From Adiantum capillus-veneris (taxonomy: Eukaryota; Streptophyta; Polypodiopsida; Polypodiales; Pteridaceae): 64,000 nucleotides of DNA. This document shows, one piece after another, positions 1 to 12,069 of the stretch. Within the stretch, counting starts at the first letter, position 1. Each line of letters starts with the position of its first letter. The DNA lies in contig CM043943.1 in assembly GCA_014529385.2 (NCBI GenBank), positions 104,192,355-104,256,354 on the forward strand, given 5' to 3'. Both the position numbers and the translations under genes were made by a program. The notes under the pieces were generated by a model. That model was not told the DNA's origin. It made no database searches and saw nothing but the letters and a program-made list of their open reading frames with translations.

Positions 1-486
1 GAGTGATTATGTGAGGAGAATACTTCGTTCTCGTAAGATACATCTTCTTCCTCTTAATCTATCCTCATTCCCTGCTAGCTCTCACCATTTTTGAAGGTGT
101 GTGAGGTCTTGGGACTGAGGCTAGGGACACTAGGTGTGTTTTCCAAGCATAATTTGGTGCATGAAGCTTCCATCTTCATTGCACCAGCGAGTTTTGTGAA
201 GGAACACAAGAAACAAAAGTCTCCTTTGATGGGAGAAGCCATAATACAAAGCCTTTATGGAGGAGGGACCGGCTCCATGTAAATCCGGTCCTCAACTGTT
301 GTCGATTGTTCTATTTCTCTCTCTTTTCAAGTATTGTCAATGCCAAATTAGCTAGGTGTGAATTGCTATGTTGCTTTCTCAAATTAAGTACCCTCTCTAT
401 GCTCATTAGGAACTTGTTCTCAATGAAATGCTCACTATGTTATCAATTACCGTTACACACAAGTTACTAGTGCATTAAATGTTACA
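1..486 (+). repeat. 3' portion of an old chromovirus LTR
   Basis: This stretch matches the 3' end of the LTRs at 20,740-21,176 and, reverse-complemented, 29,164-29,650. Shared landmarks are the CCTGCTAGCTCTCACCAT block, the conserved GGACCGG/CCGGTCC hairpin (266-291), and the end 'GCATTAAATGTTACA'. The LTR stops at 486 with the usual CA. No tRNA-Met primer site follows, so it is either a 3' LTR, a solo LTR, or a 5' LTR whose internal region is lost. Its left part lies outside the window. Confidence 0.85.
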
Positions 487-511
487 TGGCATGTCTTCAG
501 TAGGCTTAGCC

Positions 512-960
512 TTATGAGCACTTGGAATATCTCTCATCATTAGTCTTGGTCTTATGAATAGTTGGCATATCTTTGCCAATAGCCTTGGCATCATCAATGA
601 TTGGCATCCTATCATCATCATCCTTGGCTTCAACAATCTTTGCCTCTATGTTGTCACCTATATGGATCTCATCTTTATCCAAGTGTATGGTCTCAAGGAC
701 TCTCTCTTTCAGATCTTCTTCACGTGATGCACACAGTTTGCCGTCACCTACTTGACTATCCCCGATTGTGTCTATATCCTCTAGGCCTTGCTCACCCCCT
801 TGGATTTCCCCACAACATTATTCTTCAAGTCCCATAGGACAACTTGTACTTCCTTGGTAGTATCATCTTGCACAAACATATTTCTGGCAACTAACTTGGT
901 AGGACCTTGATCGTCCTTCAGGTTCTTTGCAAACTTTCTCTTTTTGACACCCAGCTACAC
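512..960 (-). pseudogene. Broken coding segment of an unrecognised minus-strand gene (C-terminal part)
   Basis: Reading the minus strand from about 960, an open frame begins after an AG that looks like a splice acceptor (TTGTGTAG). It codes for a lysine-rich stretch (GVKKRKFAKNLKDDQG...) and runs to a G-run near 791-800. There a single-base change shifts it into a second open frame, which continues to a stop at 512-514. The second part is very acidic, with clusters of Asp and Glu. Together this is about 150 residues with one frameshift. I recognise no family. The long open reading in an AT-rich area supports former coding function; it may be a host gene fragment or an accessory gene of a transposon. 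Confidence 0.35.
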
Positions 961-1047
961 AATAAAAAACATCAACAAATATTTTGATCAGGCGATGCAG
1001 TTATCACAAAAGATTGATTCGATACAAAATAACTTTCCATGCACTCT

Positions 1048-1392
1048 TCAAAATAGAGTTTCAAAACTAATCCAATCCTTTGCCTCCACAAGGATTGCAA
1101 TGTTACAACCAGGTTTAGCGTAAAATTCACTAACTAGTCTACAATAGAATACAAAAGCATAGAGGATGATATTAATGTTGGTAGGAATCATGAAGATACT
1201 ATGAACAACATACGAATCCTCCAAAGCCTCCCCAGAGGCAACGTATAACCCAAAGACATGAATGATTTCCTTAGCATCCACAATATGAGGCCTAGGAAAA
1301 AAGGTGAAACTCTTGCCGTGCTTTACATCTACAACAATGACCTTGTTGACAAAATCAAAATGGTTATGACCTTCCTTCCACTCAGCCTCAAG
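1048..1392 (-). pseudogene. Open coding segment of the same unrecognised minus-strand gene
   Basis: The minus strand is open for 114 codons between a stop at 1,393-1,395 and the stop at 1,048-1,050. The segment begins EWKEGHNHFDFVNKVIVVDV and ends WISFETLF. It mixes charged and hydrophobic stretches and contains no low-complexity run. It lies directly upstream, in the minus-strand sense, of the segment at 512-960, with an AT-rich gap that could be an intron. I do not recognise a domain. A first Met occurs at 1,281, but the open frame extends upstream of it, which fits an internal exon. Confidence 0.35.
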
Positions 1393-1429
1393 CTAGCCAA
1401 ATTCTTTCTGTAAACAAAAGGAGAGAGGA

Positions 1430-1775
1430 TTAAGCATAAAAATAACCTTACAATACAAGATCTTTCAAAACTACCACAGTTATCAAAAATATCCAAACTA
1501 CCAAAAATACCAAAAAATAAATAACGTACTAAAACTATAGGATCTTTCAAAACTCCCAAAACTACAAGATCTTACACCGTACTACCAAAACTATCAATAC
1601 TATCAGAACTATAAAATCTTTTAAAATTATCGGTACTAAAATGTTCAAAACGACAAAAACTTTCAAAACAAACAAAGCTATAAAAAGTGAGAAAAAAATC
1701 CAAAATTATCAAAGAACCTAAACTATAAAGACTACCAAAACTATCAAAAACTATCAAAACTATTAGTTTGAATAC
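1430..1775. repeat. Low-complexity degenerate 10-12 bp repeat (ACTATCAAAA type)
   Basis: Units resembling ACTATCAAAA, ACTACCAAAA and ACTATAAAAT recur throughout, most regularly at 1,560-1,620 and 1,735-1,765. Open frames over this stretch are by-products of the repeat (Ser/Phe/Asp-rich translations). It separates two coding-like segments on the minus strand and could be an expanded intron. Confidence 0.6.
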
Positions 1776-1779
1776 ATGT

Positions 1780-2050
1780 TCCTTTTGAATCCCTTCTTCA
1801 AGACTTTGGATGTTGTCCCTAATAGCAAGTTATTGTAGCATGCATTGATTGGCTCTCAAATCAGCCTCTACCTTCATTATCTCTCCATCACACATAGGAA
1901 TTTTCCATCACAACTCAAGGATTCGTGCTTTATATCCCATAATATCATTCTTGATTCTCTTTGCCATGGAAACTTGGCCTTTGTACCTTAGCAGAGTCTC
2001 CTTCTTCTACTAGATATTGGCCCTTAGTTTTTTTAGCCTACTTGTATAAA
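1780..2050 (-). pseudogene. Decayed coiled-coil coding segment, minus strand
   Basis: One minus-strand frame reads as heptad-like helical sequence (for example YKGQVSMAKRIKNDIMGYKA and GEIMKVEADLRANQ...) broken by a few stop codons. This resembles an eroded coiled coil belonging to the same minus-strand gene as the segments at 512-1,392 and 3,310-3,830. The family is unknown. Confidence 0.25.
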
Positions 2051-2519
2051 TTGTAGTCTTCAAAGGCATTCTATCAAGTATTGCCTCCAATTATGTATGT
2101 AATCAACTACTGGCCCAAGGTATGCATGCTCTATCTCTGTATAGATATTGTTGCCACTCTGCATCAAGAAAGGCTTCTTTTAATGATGGGGAACACCTCC
2201 ATGGGAGCACCATTTTCCCTCCTCCTGGCTTCAACCTTTCCCTTCCAGCCTCCAGCCCCGGCCTCTAGCCCTACTACTACTCATATTGAGTACACTCTCA
2301 CCAAACTGGGCCCATGCCACCTTATGGGCTAAACATGGATAACCATCACTTATCAACAAGTAGAGCATCATCATTGAGGTCTTTCAAATACACCTGTCTA
2401 GACTTAACCTACATTGCTCATATAGTTTCTCTATTGTGTAGTAAAGCTTGGTGAGTAGAGGATATTCTTCCATGTTATTATTATCTAAAATGTAAAAAAC
2501 ACAATCTAAATCAATCAGA
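2051..2519. other. No recognised feature
   Basis: A 470-bp stretch without a coding pattern, repeat or terminal signature that I recognise. Confidence 0.5.
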
Positions 2520-3180
2520 TATGGATAACAGGCTTCAAAGATGTGACTCAAAGTACCAAATTTGGTACCATATAGACTGTAACTTCATAATAATATCAAA
2601 TAGTACCAAATTTGGTATTGTGTTTAATTTCATAGCATGCATACTATATGCAACTCAAAAATGTGCCTCCTACAACACATAGTCTGCTTTTATGACCTTG
2701 TCAAGGTTGTAGCACATTCAAACATGTATACTTAGTATTGTGTAGAAAAAAAAAATCATAGCATGCATACTATACAAACAATACCAAAATTTTGTACTGG
2801 GTAGAATATAATTTCACAGCATGCATACTCTAATCAACTAAAAAATGTGCATCCTACAATACATTATTTGGTTTTTTGATCTGCTCAAAGTATATCACCT
2901 TTAAACATGCATGCATACATAGTACTGTATAGATTATAATTTCATGGCATGCAAACTATACAAATAAATACCAATTTGGTACTATGTTGTACCAAATTAG
3001 GTACTATCTGGATAATAGTTTAGCAAAATTTTTAGTGTAATCATCCCAAAAATATGTCTCCTACAACCCATAATCTAGTTTTTAGAGCTACTCAAAATTG
3101 TCGCATATTCAAAGATGCATGCTTGCCTAGTACTGTATAGAAAATTTTGTAGCATGCAAAATTTAACTAGATGGGAAATT
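2520..3180. repeat. Degenerate tandem repeat, about 180-210 bp period
   Basis: Three recognisable units share, in order, a TAGCATGCATACTA-like block, a GTGCCTCCTACAACACATA-like block (2,663; 2,845; 3,055), and a CTTAGTATTGTGTAGAA or CTAGTACTGTATAGA block. TACCAAATTTGGTA palindromes occur between units. Units differ by many substitutions and indels, so the array is old. Confidence 0.6.
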
Positions 3181-3309
3181 AGCCCACATTTACCAAATCA
3201 TAGATTTTTTGAATCCTATAACATAGTTGATTGTATACACACATCCATGCAAAGGTTCATTCAAACGTGCATGGTTCAAATATGAGCAAAGTAACAAAGT
3301 AACGTTATG

Positions 3310-3830
3310 GATCTTCAATGTTCACCTCTTTGACTCCTTGTAGACTTTCTTGGATCCTTGTCATCAAAAAGGACAAATGCGTGCTCTAACTGTTCCATTG
3401 ACACACTCTTCTTAGCACTTGCCTTTATGTTGGGAGTGATTTTCTGCTCCATCTCTCCTATAGGTGTTGGTGTCTTGTTGGTGCTGCGAGGGGATTTCAT
3501 GGCACTATCCTTGCCCTTTGATTTTGGTTTGGTCCTAGGTGAGGCTCTGACATCAGACTTGCATATTGGGGTCCTCGTGGGACAATATTGTGAGCTCCTT
3601 TAAAAGAGATAGAACTAGCACAAATTGAATAGAGCATTATCCGCGCCACTTTGTAGCTCACAGCTTGTGTTTTGCCCATGATATCAGCATAGCAAGTTGG
3701 CCTTCATGGAGCGACTGCAAGCAAAGCTAGGCTTGACACAATTGCTACACCTCGATTGTAGATAGCAAGACATCTCTCTCTTTCATGAGTTCAAAGATTC
3801 GCTGTTCCAAATAATAATGATCCATCACTT
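3310..3830 (-). pseudogene. Decayed basic coding segment, minus strand
   Basis: Minus-strand frames here encode a Lys/Arg/Pro/Ser-rich linker (SPRTKPKSKGKDSAMKSPRS and onward to about 3,315) and, upstream, a short helical piece (DHYYLEQRIFELMKERDVLL, about 3,750-3,830). Stops and frame changes separate them. I regard them as the 5' remnants of the gene whose later parts lie at 512-2,050. No family is recognised. Confidence 0.25.
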
Positions 3831-3873
3831 TACATTTCTTTCTTACATATGGCCACAATTTCAAATTTTGTCT

Positions 3874-3989
<116 letters not shown>

Positions 3990-5703
3990 CTATCACTCTA
4001 CACTCACACCACACATAGACACCCGCACCACACAGTTTTTGCCTCGCTTGTGCATTGGCATGCTCTTCAACTCGTATTAGATAATAGGGGGAGGGGTGAT
4101 GACAACCTTGACATTGTGTCACGGTGAGCATAGCAAAAGCGGGAACAAAATTTTTAGCAACTCATTTTGGCCATTTTTGGGCTTTGAAAGATTGTTTTTT
4201 TGCATATCTTTAGCTTATAGAGTCGAATGGATATGATCTAGGTGTCTAGATTGTGATCTTGGCATGTTTTGGATGTGATGGCAATGTTTATTTTTTGAAA
4301 TTTTATTCAAAAATATTGTAGGTGCAGAACAAGTTTCTTTTGCACTTTCTAGCCACAAAACACTGTTTTGGTGTATCTCTCATACTTGGATTAAAATCTA
4401 CATCATCTAAGAGTCTATCCCAGGATTTCTTAATGTTTCAAACGTTTTTGCAATATCATAATTTTGAAATATCAAACATTGAATTTTTTACAACAACCTG
4501 TAGTAATTTCTATGCATAATGAAGCATTATGTCGTTCGCATCTCTGAATATGTATATCCCACTGTGGTATTATTTGAAAGATCATTCACCTTGCATTTGT
4601 GTATACAAGTGTTGATTCGAGATGTGGATTTTGGGATTGATACACATTCGGATGCAATTTTATATGCATCGAGATTGTGTTGAATTATAGAGAGGTTGTA
4701 ACACTTGGTTTAGTGCTTTTTGGTTATGTATGTATATGCAAATATAGATTGAGCTACTTACAAATCATAGGTAACAAATTCATAGGTATACATGTGTTTT
4801 CAACAGATGGATTTTTTTGAAGATCTACTTGTGCGCAAGTGAGCTCCATTGCCATGCCTCATGTGGATTTGGAGTTGTGATGGTTTTGTCTCTGACAAGT
4901 TTATGCATGGAGGCTTTGTCATGTGCATTTGGTCGATGGTTTGGTGTTTGACATTGCAAGAGCAGGAGATGTATGTTTGTCAATACCTAGTGGTGCATCT
5001 TTTATGCTATGGAATGTGCATTATGTTTGTGAGATTGTACATTGTTTGATCTCAATGAGATAGCTAGCAAATTGTGGTTGGCATATATTGCTTTGAGAGC
5101 GATCTTTCTAGATGCATTGTGGATCTCTTGTGATTGCAAGGAGAGCTAGATATGGCTTCTTTGATCCATTGGATATATCCCAGGCTAGAGATTTTTTAGT
5201 CTTGATTGCATTATTGACATGTGGTATGCGAGAGATGAGACATGTCTCATTCGTGAGAGTGAGCTCCAGTATGCTTAGGAGACAGAGTATGTAGCTATGC
5301 AAAACATGTCAATGGACTTTATAAAGCCAAAGGTCAAGTGGGATTGCTCTAGCGAGACATGAAAAGTGTTGTCAAAGTCTATGCAAACAAAGGTAGAACA
5401 AGTCTACTCCCTAGAGACACACACAGAGATGACAAATATAGAGTTCTTTGATATGCTCATGCTAGAGACTGATAAGGTGATGCAAGGACACATGGTTTCA
5501 CCTATGGATGAAAAGGACATAGACATCCCAATGTTTGGCAATGACACATCCATACATGATGCAATTTATATAGACAGCAGTGAGAAGGCTAAGGCAAAAG
5601 GTTTGCATAGATTTGGTTAGCGTTCATCGAACATCTCATGTACAACCTACAAGTGTCAAGGCCAAACCTAGTAGGTATAATGGGAGTATTTGCATCAAAT
5701 GTT

Positions 5704-5930
5704 TGTTAGGTAAAGGTGGCATGCCTCACCGTGATTTTCCCGTGTCCATCCACTTGTGTTTGGCCGCCCACATTATCTCCTTATTTTTTATACATATAAA
5801 GAATAAGGAGCTCTCACTCATTCTCACATTGTGCTCATACAGTGAGATTTGGGAGCTTCACCCACACCCTGTGTCATGCTCTCTCTCTCCTTCTCACTCT
5901 CCACACACGTACCACAGTTGCGCACTCACA
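5704..5930 (+). repeat. 5' LTR of the inner copia element
   Basis: 227 bp, TGTTAGG...CACTCACA, about 85-90% identical by eye to 8,964-9,206. It contains GAATAAGGAGCTCTCACTCA shortly after a TTTATACATA stretch that may be the promoter. Confidence 0.8.
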
Positions 5931-5932
5931 AA

Positions 5933-5944
5933 TGGTTTTAGAGC
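5933..5944 (+). promoter_or_regulatory. Worn primer-binding site of the inner copia element
   Basis: TGGTTTTAGAGC, two transition-like or transversion changes from the tRNA-Met complement TGGTATCAGAGC, two bases after the LTR end. Confidence 0.55.
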
Positions 5945-7599
5945 TTTGGCGACGCGCGTGCGACTGCTTCCCCTGCGAGACGGAAGCGACGGAGCTCGGC
6001 TATGGTGGCTTGAACTCCGCGGAGATGGATACGGCTCGACAATGTCAGATCTCAGCTTAGGCTTGTATATTCAACTTGTGTAGAGATTTTGTAGCAATCC
6101 ATTGCTGAATTTTGCAAAAAAAGAGCAGAAACAAGAAGTATTGCAGCTCACTTTTTGTTGTTTTTGGCTCTCGAACATTGTTTTTTGCATATCTACGTCA
6201 CACAGAGTCGGATGCATATGATCCAGGAGTCTAGGTTGGGGTTTTGGAACATTCTAGATGTGATAGTGATGTCCACTTTCTGAAATTCTGCTCTGAATTA
6301 CAGCAGGTGCAACAGCAGCAAGTTTATGATGCATTTATGGGCCGAGAACGAAGGTTTTTTGGCATATCTCTCACACCCGGACTCTGATACATGTGATCCT
6401 GGAGTCTACCCTTAGGTTTTGGCACGTTTTGGACGCACTAGTTATATTAGAATTTTGAAATTTTGAGCACTAAGTTTTCTACAGTAGCATGTCAACAATC
6501 TCGACATATGGAGGTTTTGCAATTTGATTCCTACATTGTAGAGAGTGATGTGGTTTGCATCTTGGCACACTTTGGTGCTATTTGAGAAAGAATTCACCTT
6601 TTTTTTGCATATGCAAGTGATACTTTGGGATGTAACTTTTGGATTGTTACACATCCAGATGCGATTTTATACGCATTGGTTGACTGTGTGGGGCATTTCA
6701 GAGAGCTTTTTTAGCACGGTTTTGTGCATTTCATGCTATGTATACATTATGCGGATACAGTTTGAGCTAGCCATAGCTTGCAAGTAGCAGGTTTACAAGT
6801 TTGCAGTGTTTTTTGGATAGGTACACATCCATAGAGCTACTCAATCAGGAATGAGCCAGTTTGTCACGTTTTTGGCATTGCATGTAGACCATTTGTGGAT
6901 TTTGCTACTGAAACGGTGTCTATTGTCATGCGTATTTGGTGAGGATTTTTTGAGTTTCTGCTCAATTTCTAGGAAAAACTCTATCGGATTTTTTCCAAAA
7001 TTTCTCACCATGGTTATGCATATTCGCAGTTTGCTATGTGATGGTTTGGTGGTCGAGTTGACTCCCACTCTAGCAGTTATCTGCAGTTTTTTGGCTTGCG
7101 GTTTGCAATGAGTTTTGGCTCATTTTACAAAGGAGATTCTGTTCGTTTTTCCCCGTCTTCTCGCCATAAAAGTTTGCAGTGTTATGCCATTTGTACAGTG
7201 GTTGATATATTTCCACTTTGACAGTGTTCAAGTGTTTACTCTCACTTTTAACAGGTTTTGTCAATTTGAACACGGTTTGGTGTTCTTGTACCCACTTTCG
7301 CATGAGTGAGGATTTACGTATGCTTGTGTGGCTACAATACAGGCTAGTCACAGGTTTCACAGGTTTTTTGCAGATTTTTGCAGGTAGTTTCTCTTGTGGG
7401 ATGCGTTTTGAGCTAGTTTGCTCTCTACTTGCGTATATGGTTATGAGCTTTACGCTCGATTGAGCAGTTTGTCCCAGTTTATGCTTGTAGAGTTTGCAAA
7501 TTGTGGAGTTGTTTTATGCACATGTGAACATCAATTTTGATGCGATTGATCATGCTTTTGAGCATTGTGTAGTGGTCGAATTACCTCCCACTTTGTTTG

Positions 7600-8360
7600 C
7601 CATAGTTTTGGCATGGAAATGGAGACGCTTCAAGTTAGAGGCGGTTCTCACTCACGATCGCGACTAACATGTTGGCATCGTGGCCACGATGGGCATATTA
7701 GGCACCATTGCTTCAGGTGTATGAGGCAAGGGAAGAGACAGATGCATGGTGCTACTATGAGGATATATGCTACAGAGTATGCATGTGATGGACATGTCAC
7801 TTTTGAGTCTAGCTTGCCTTCAAACTACTTTGTATCTTGGGATAGCACATTGTCTATGCGTTTAATATTAGACGAGCATGCAGTTTTTCAAATGACGCCA
7901 CGTCGTAATTTTTTTTGCTCTTTCTCTAGTGGGAGACTTGGTTGTGTGTAGTTAGCTGATGGTTCAGCATATGACATAGAGGGTGCTTGAGATCTATGCA
8001 TGTCTTTACCTAGCAATGCATTGCTTACGCTACAAGATGTACATTATGTACCAGGACTCAGCCAAACTCTCATTTTAGTGCGTCCATTGCAGAGTAGTGG
8101 ACATTGTGTATTGCTTGGAGAGCGGTCATTTCAAATGCATAGGGGATCACTGGTGATAGCCAGAGGTGCTAGGAGTGGTCTGGTATACCGTTTGCATATT
8201 TTTGACACACGAGGCAGTGTAGTCTCTATGTATTTGCAACCATGTTTGGAGAAAGAGACGGGGCGTGTCTCTTTTGCGGATGTGCTGCATGTAGAGCAGG
8301 TTGTGCATTTGTCTTGTGGTGATGTTCATGCAAACAGTGGTATCTCTGGGGATGCATAGC
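7600..8360 (+). pseudogene. Copia gag zinc knuckle, protease and gag-pre-integrase remnant
   Basis: A CCHC knuckle remnant CWHRGHDGHIRHHC lies at 7,670-7,711; its second Cys is replaced by Arg. It is followed by a protease-like stretch in which the catalytic DSG is gone (LILDEHAVFQMTPRRNFF). Beyond a stop near 7,950 comes the gag-pre-integrase region (LTLQDVHYVPGLSQTLI, then GSLVIARGARSGLVYRLHIF) to about 8,210. The order is that of Ty1/copia gag-pol. A trace of the late pol motif RPDLAYAVG is visible near 8,680, so the integrase and most of RT are deleted. It cannot make functional protein. Confidence 0.75.
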
Positions 8361-8963
8361 TTGGCCAGTCATCAGTTGAGGTGACATCAGTTGAGCCCAA
8401 AGACCGATGGATTGTTCTATGATGTGTCAGATATGTTTGAGGATGATAGTGTCCTTCAGACAGCTGTGTGAGATAGCAGTGGGGCTGATCTTTCGGTTTT
8501 GCAGTCAATCTCAGCAGATATGCCTTTGCCAGACGATGTTGACATGGTGATTCATAGTCAAGTGGTTCCTGATGAGGATGCATATGGCACTGAGGTTGTT
8601 GACAGAGATAGGTTGGCACACATAGCGCATGTTTCATTGGCTTTTAGGTCTCTCACGTCTGACCTTTTGGTCTTGAGACCTGATCTTGCTTACGCGGTTG
8701 GTGCATTTGCAGTGGGAGCTATCATGCGATGACTGACATTGGCATTGTGCATTGTGGAGTCATGCAGGTCGTCACTCGATACCTGCATTAGGAGTGTTAT
8801 CGTAGCTCTAGCCCTAGTGGTATGCAAGTTACATTTACACTAGAGCGGTTACAAAGTGAGCCCGTGGGCATAGGTTGAGACCCGTCTTCTCTCACCTCTT
8901 GTATATACTAGTTGTAGTCTAGTCTTCTTGCCACTTATTGGCACATAGCCTTTAGTGGAAGGA

Positions 8964-9206
8964 TGTTAGGCAAAGGCGGTGTGCCTCACCGTGCTTTTCC
9001 TATGTCCGTCGACCAGTGTCTGGCCGCCCACATTTATCTCCTTATTCTTTATACATACAAAGAATGTACAAAGAATAAGGAGCTCTCACTCATTCTCACA
9101 TTGTGCTCATACAGTGAGATTTGGGAGCTCCACCCACACGCTGTGTCTTACTCTCTCTCTCTCTCCTTCTCACTCTCCACACACACACCGAATTCGTGCA
9201 CTCACA
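8964..9206 (+). repeat. 3' LTR of the inner copia element
   Basis: 243 bp; partner of 5,704-5,930. It contains a partly duplicated TACAAAGAATGTACAAAGAATAAGG segment that the 5' LTR lacks. Confidence 0.8.
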
Positions 9207-9361
9207 ATATTGTCAGTCGTACAATGACTGACACAATCATGATGCACTATGGAGCTATGCATAGCATACAAAGCCTATGGGATTTTCATGTAGGCTCTAG
9301 CATGGATTCACATGCTCACATATCACTAGAGCCAATTAAGTTGTATAAATCGAATGAGCAA

Positions 9362-9499
9362 GCCAATGGACGTAGACTGAGAGAGTCTCTCACCTATTTC
9401 TTGTACATACTAGTAGTTTGGCTAATAGGAGCCAATGGACGTAGGCTGAGAGAGTCTCTCACCTATTTCTTGTACATACTAGTAGTTTGGCTAATAGGA
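9362..9499 (+). repeat. 69-bp tandem duplication
   Basis: Two copies of a 69-bp unit (9,362-9,430 and 9,431-9,499) beginning GCCAATGGACGTAG and differing by one base (A/G). It lies in the 3' end of the outer copia element, just before its purine tract, and gives an in-frame 23-residue repeat in a spurious reading frame. Confidence 0.95.
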
Positions 9500-9535
9500 C
9501 CCACTTATCAGCACATTTGTCTTTAAGTGGGAGTA

Positions 9536-9760
9536 TATTGGGATAAAGGCAACATGTGCGTTGTCCTGGGGTTGGATGTCGGTTGTCTGACCGTCCACTA
9601 ACTTCACTAACCATCGGCCTTATTCTATCTACATAAAGGAAAAAGGGTTCTCACTCATTTAGTAGTGAGTACTCCATCCACACACACGGTTTATCACTCT
9701 ACACTCACCTCACATACACACCCGCTCCACACAGCTTTTGCATTGGCATGCTCTTCGACA
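9536..9760 (+). repeat. 3' LTR of the outer copia element
   Basis: Starts TATTGGGATAAAGGC (canonical TG changed to TA) directly after AAGTGGGAG and ends CTCTTCGACA. Matches 3,988-4,070 in its last third. Confidence 0.6.
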
Positions 9761-9999
9761 TTGCCATCTTATATATGACCAATCATAGAGTTCTCCACAC
9801 TAATAAAAACCAATACATGACCTTTGTAATCCTTGGTTCCTATCTTTGAAAGCTTTCACCCATTGACAAGTAGGATTCTCCTCAAGAAATACCAGTGTGA
9901 GGAAATGCTAGTGCATCTTCATGTTCACCTTTGTAATGTACCCAACACTTTTCAAAAAAAGTATTTTATTTACTTTGCAAATATTTAAGGTTAACATTT

Positions 10000-12055
10000 T
10001 GTTAAGTCATAAAGCGTTCAAATGGAACGATTGGATTGTAAATCAAACTTTGGAACTAATAATAATGGACTTTATTCACTTGGAAACAATAGGTTGATTT
10101 TGAGAAACTTAAGCCTCAAGTCTATTTCTAAAGATAAGAGTTGACCCTTAAGAAACGAGGAGTATTTTTATAAGAAAAAGAGTAGAAAGAGTAGTTTTAG
10201 AAAAGGAGGAGTATTTTTAAAAGAGAAGGAGTATTTTTAGGAAAGAGGGAGTATTTTTAGAGAACGGAGAGCCTTTTTTCTTGGAAGTCAAGCTTCTCAT
10301 GAATTTAGAGACTCAAAATCGTGCATCAGATATGTATCTCAAAAAACAAAAGCCGCGAACGTGCGTGAACTTATCTCTTTGCTTTTCACTATTCTTAGCT
10401 TGTGCTTTTGACTCTTGAGAGCCTATATAAAGATCCCTCTTCCCTCACTTTGGAGACACACACAAAAGTTCTCAGAAGTGGAACCTCCCTTGCCATAACG
10501 TCGGAGTTACCTTCTCGCCCTCAACCTCTCACCCTCAACCCATCTCCATCTCCAACTCCCTCTCTACCATCATCATGTTGCCCTTTGGATTCTTGAGTTC
10601 TTATTCTCTTTTCCCTCTTCTCTACCTTTATATGATGGCTCCCAAACAAGTGACTCAAATCTCAAAGTACACTCATGTCATTCCACCTCCAAGAAAGGTG
10701 CAAAAGCAAGTACTATCTACTCCAATCGTAGCTCAAGCGGATATCGATTGCGGAAGAAGTTGAAGCTACCTAACCTCCAACCCAGGAGGTAATCAAACAT
10801 GTCACTAATCTGGTAAGACAAATTTATAATTTTGCATTGCTATTCATGTTCACCTGGGAAGCTAAGCATAGGAATTCCCTTAAATCGTCCAAGCAACGTG
10901 ATTATATCACAAGAAACAAGCATATGTTTTTATAGATTAGTGAAAGAACTATTTGATAAAGTGTTACTGTGTTTGTTGAATTGTTATTGTTTGATAAGTT
11001 ATTACTAGTTGATATGAAGAGTTGGTTGATCATGTTTGAAGAATCATTTAAAGAGAAGAATTCTTAAAAGAGTATCTTTTGTTTCTCGTGGGTAGCGAGA
11101 TGCCTTGCGGTTAGCGAGATGATTCCATGGTTACGGAGATTAAGCTGAGGTTATCATCTCTCTTTTGTTCCTCGTGGGTAGCGGGATGCTTCGCGGTTAG
11201 CAAGATGCCTCGTGGGGTTAGCAGGATGCCTCGCAGTTAGCAAGATGGGAAGGTTGTGTAATTCGCGATTAGCAAATAAATCCTTTGCAAAGGCTCTTTT
11301 GATTAGACAAAGAAAGTCTGCGGGTAGTGGCAAACTCAAAAGAAATTGGAAAAGTTCTTTTTGTTGAAAAGTAGGACTGTTTTCATTAGGCCTTGTTTGA
11401 ATTGTTTTGGTATTGTTTGAAGGGTTGTATAAAAGAATCGGTATCTAGAAGTAATTAAGGAACATTGTTTGTATATGTAAAACAGTGTGGTAGTAATTAG
11501 AAAACAAGCTAAAAAGTGTGAGTGTGGGGTGGAAAGTGGGGCTCAGGTTGTCAGTCAAAGATGGGTGGTCTCGATTAGTTGAGAAACTCTCCACTCTCTC
11601 TTATTGAGGGAAGCGAATTTAGAGACTCGTTGTGCTAAGAGTCGAAAAGCCCTAAATATACGTGCCCCTGAAAGATATGGATTCGCTTACTCAGATATTT
11701 TTCACAAGATTACTAGTTAGTTTAGACTATATGTCATATCATATTCAGGGTTTATGGATGGTGGACTTGCCTCTTAAACGTGGAGAAAAAGGCATTATTT
11801 ATGGATTCTAAATATGTCAATGGGATTGCATCTCTATGTTATAGGAAATAGCCTCCATTAAAATCCTTGATTTATTGGCCGATCTGTGACATATGGCCCT
11901 TACAACCACAATCACTATGGATAGAGGACTTCCTCTCTTCTGTTGCTCGTATCTCTACTTTGTGGAAACGGAGTAGGGTGTCGTCAACGGAACTTGAGAA
12001 TAAGGAAGGCTATCTATCAAGCCGCCCTAATCTTCTTGGGGTTGGGGACCTCACA
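10000..12055 (+). repeat. Candidate LTR of another, unidentified retroelement
   Basis: The right border is well supported: CCTCACA at 12,049-12,055 is followed by a perfect tRNA-Met primer site. The left border is a guess at TGTTAAG (10,000). A promoter-like GCCTATATAAAG at about 10,432 with a pyrimidine-rich leader fits a U3/R boundary. Short tandem repeats occur inside: GGAGTATTTTTA units (10,160-10,260) and TAGC(G/A)(G/A)GATGCCTCG units (11,090-11,250). No second copy of this LTR is in the window. Confidence 0.45.
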
Positions 12056-12057
12056 AT

Positions 12058-12069
12058 TGGTATCAGAGC
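12058..12069 (+). promoter_or_regulatory. tRNA-Met primer-binding site
   Basis: TGGTATCAGAGC, perfect complement to the initiator tRNA-Met 3' end, two bases after an LTR ending in TCACA. The internal region after it is truncated within about 200 bp. Confidence 0.8.

Larger units (their letters stand above)
5704..9206 (+). mobile_element. Inner degenerate Ty1/copia element
   Basis: Matching LTRs lie at 5,704-5,930 and 8,964-9,206, both starting TGTTAGG and ending GCACTCACA. A worn tRNA-Met primer site (TGGTTTTAGAGC) is at 5,933, and a purine tract (AGTGGAAGGA) precedes the 3' LTR. The flanks ATGTT (5,699-5,703) and ATATT (9,207-9,211) look like a target-site duplication with one change. The coding part is heavily mutated and shortened: about 3.5 kb in place of the usual 5 kb. 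Confidence 0.75.

Noticed and set aside
10402-10763. TATA box, leader and short ATG frames suggesting a host gene first exon
   Set aside because: The frame is short and broken, and the region fits a promoter and leader inside a long LTR that ends at 12,055 with a primer site.
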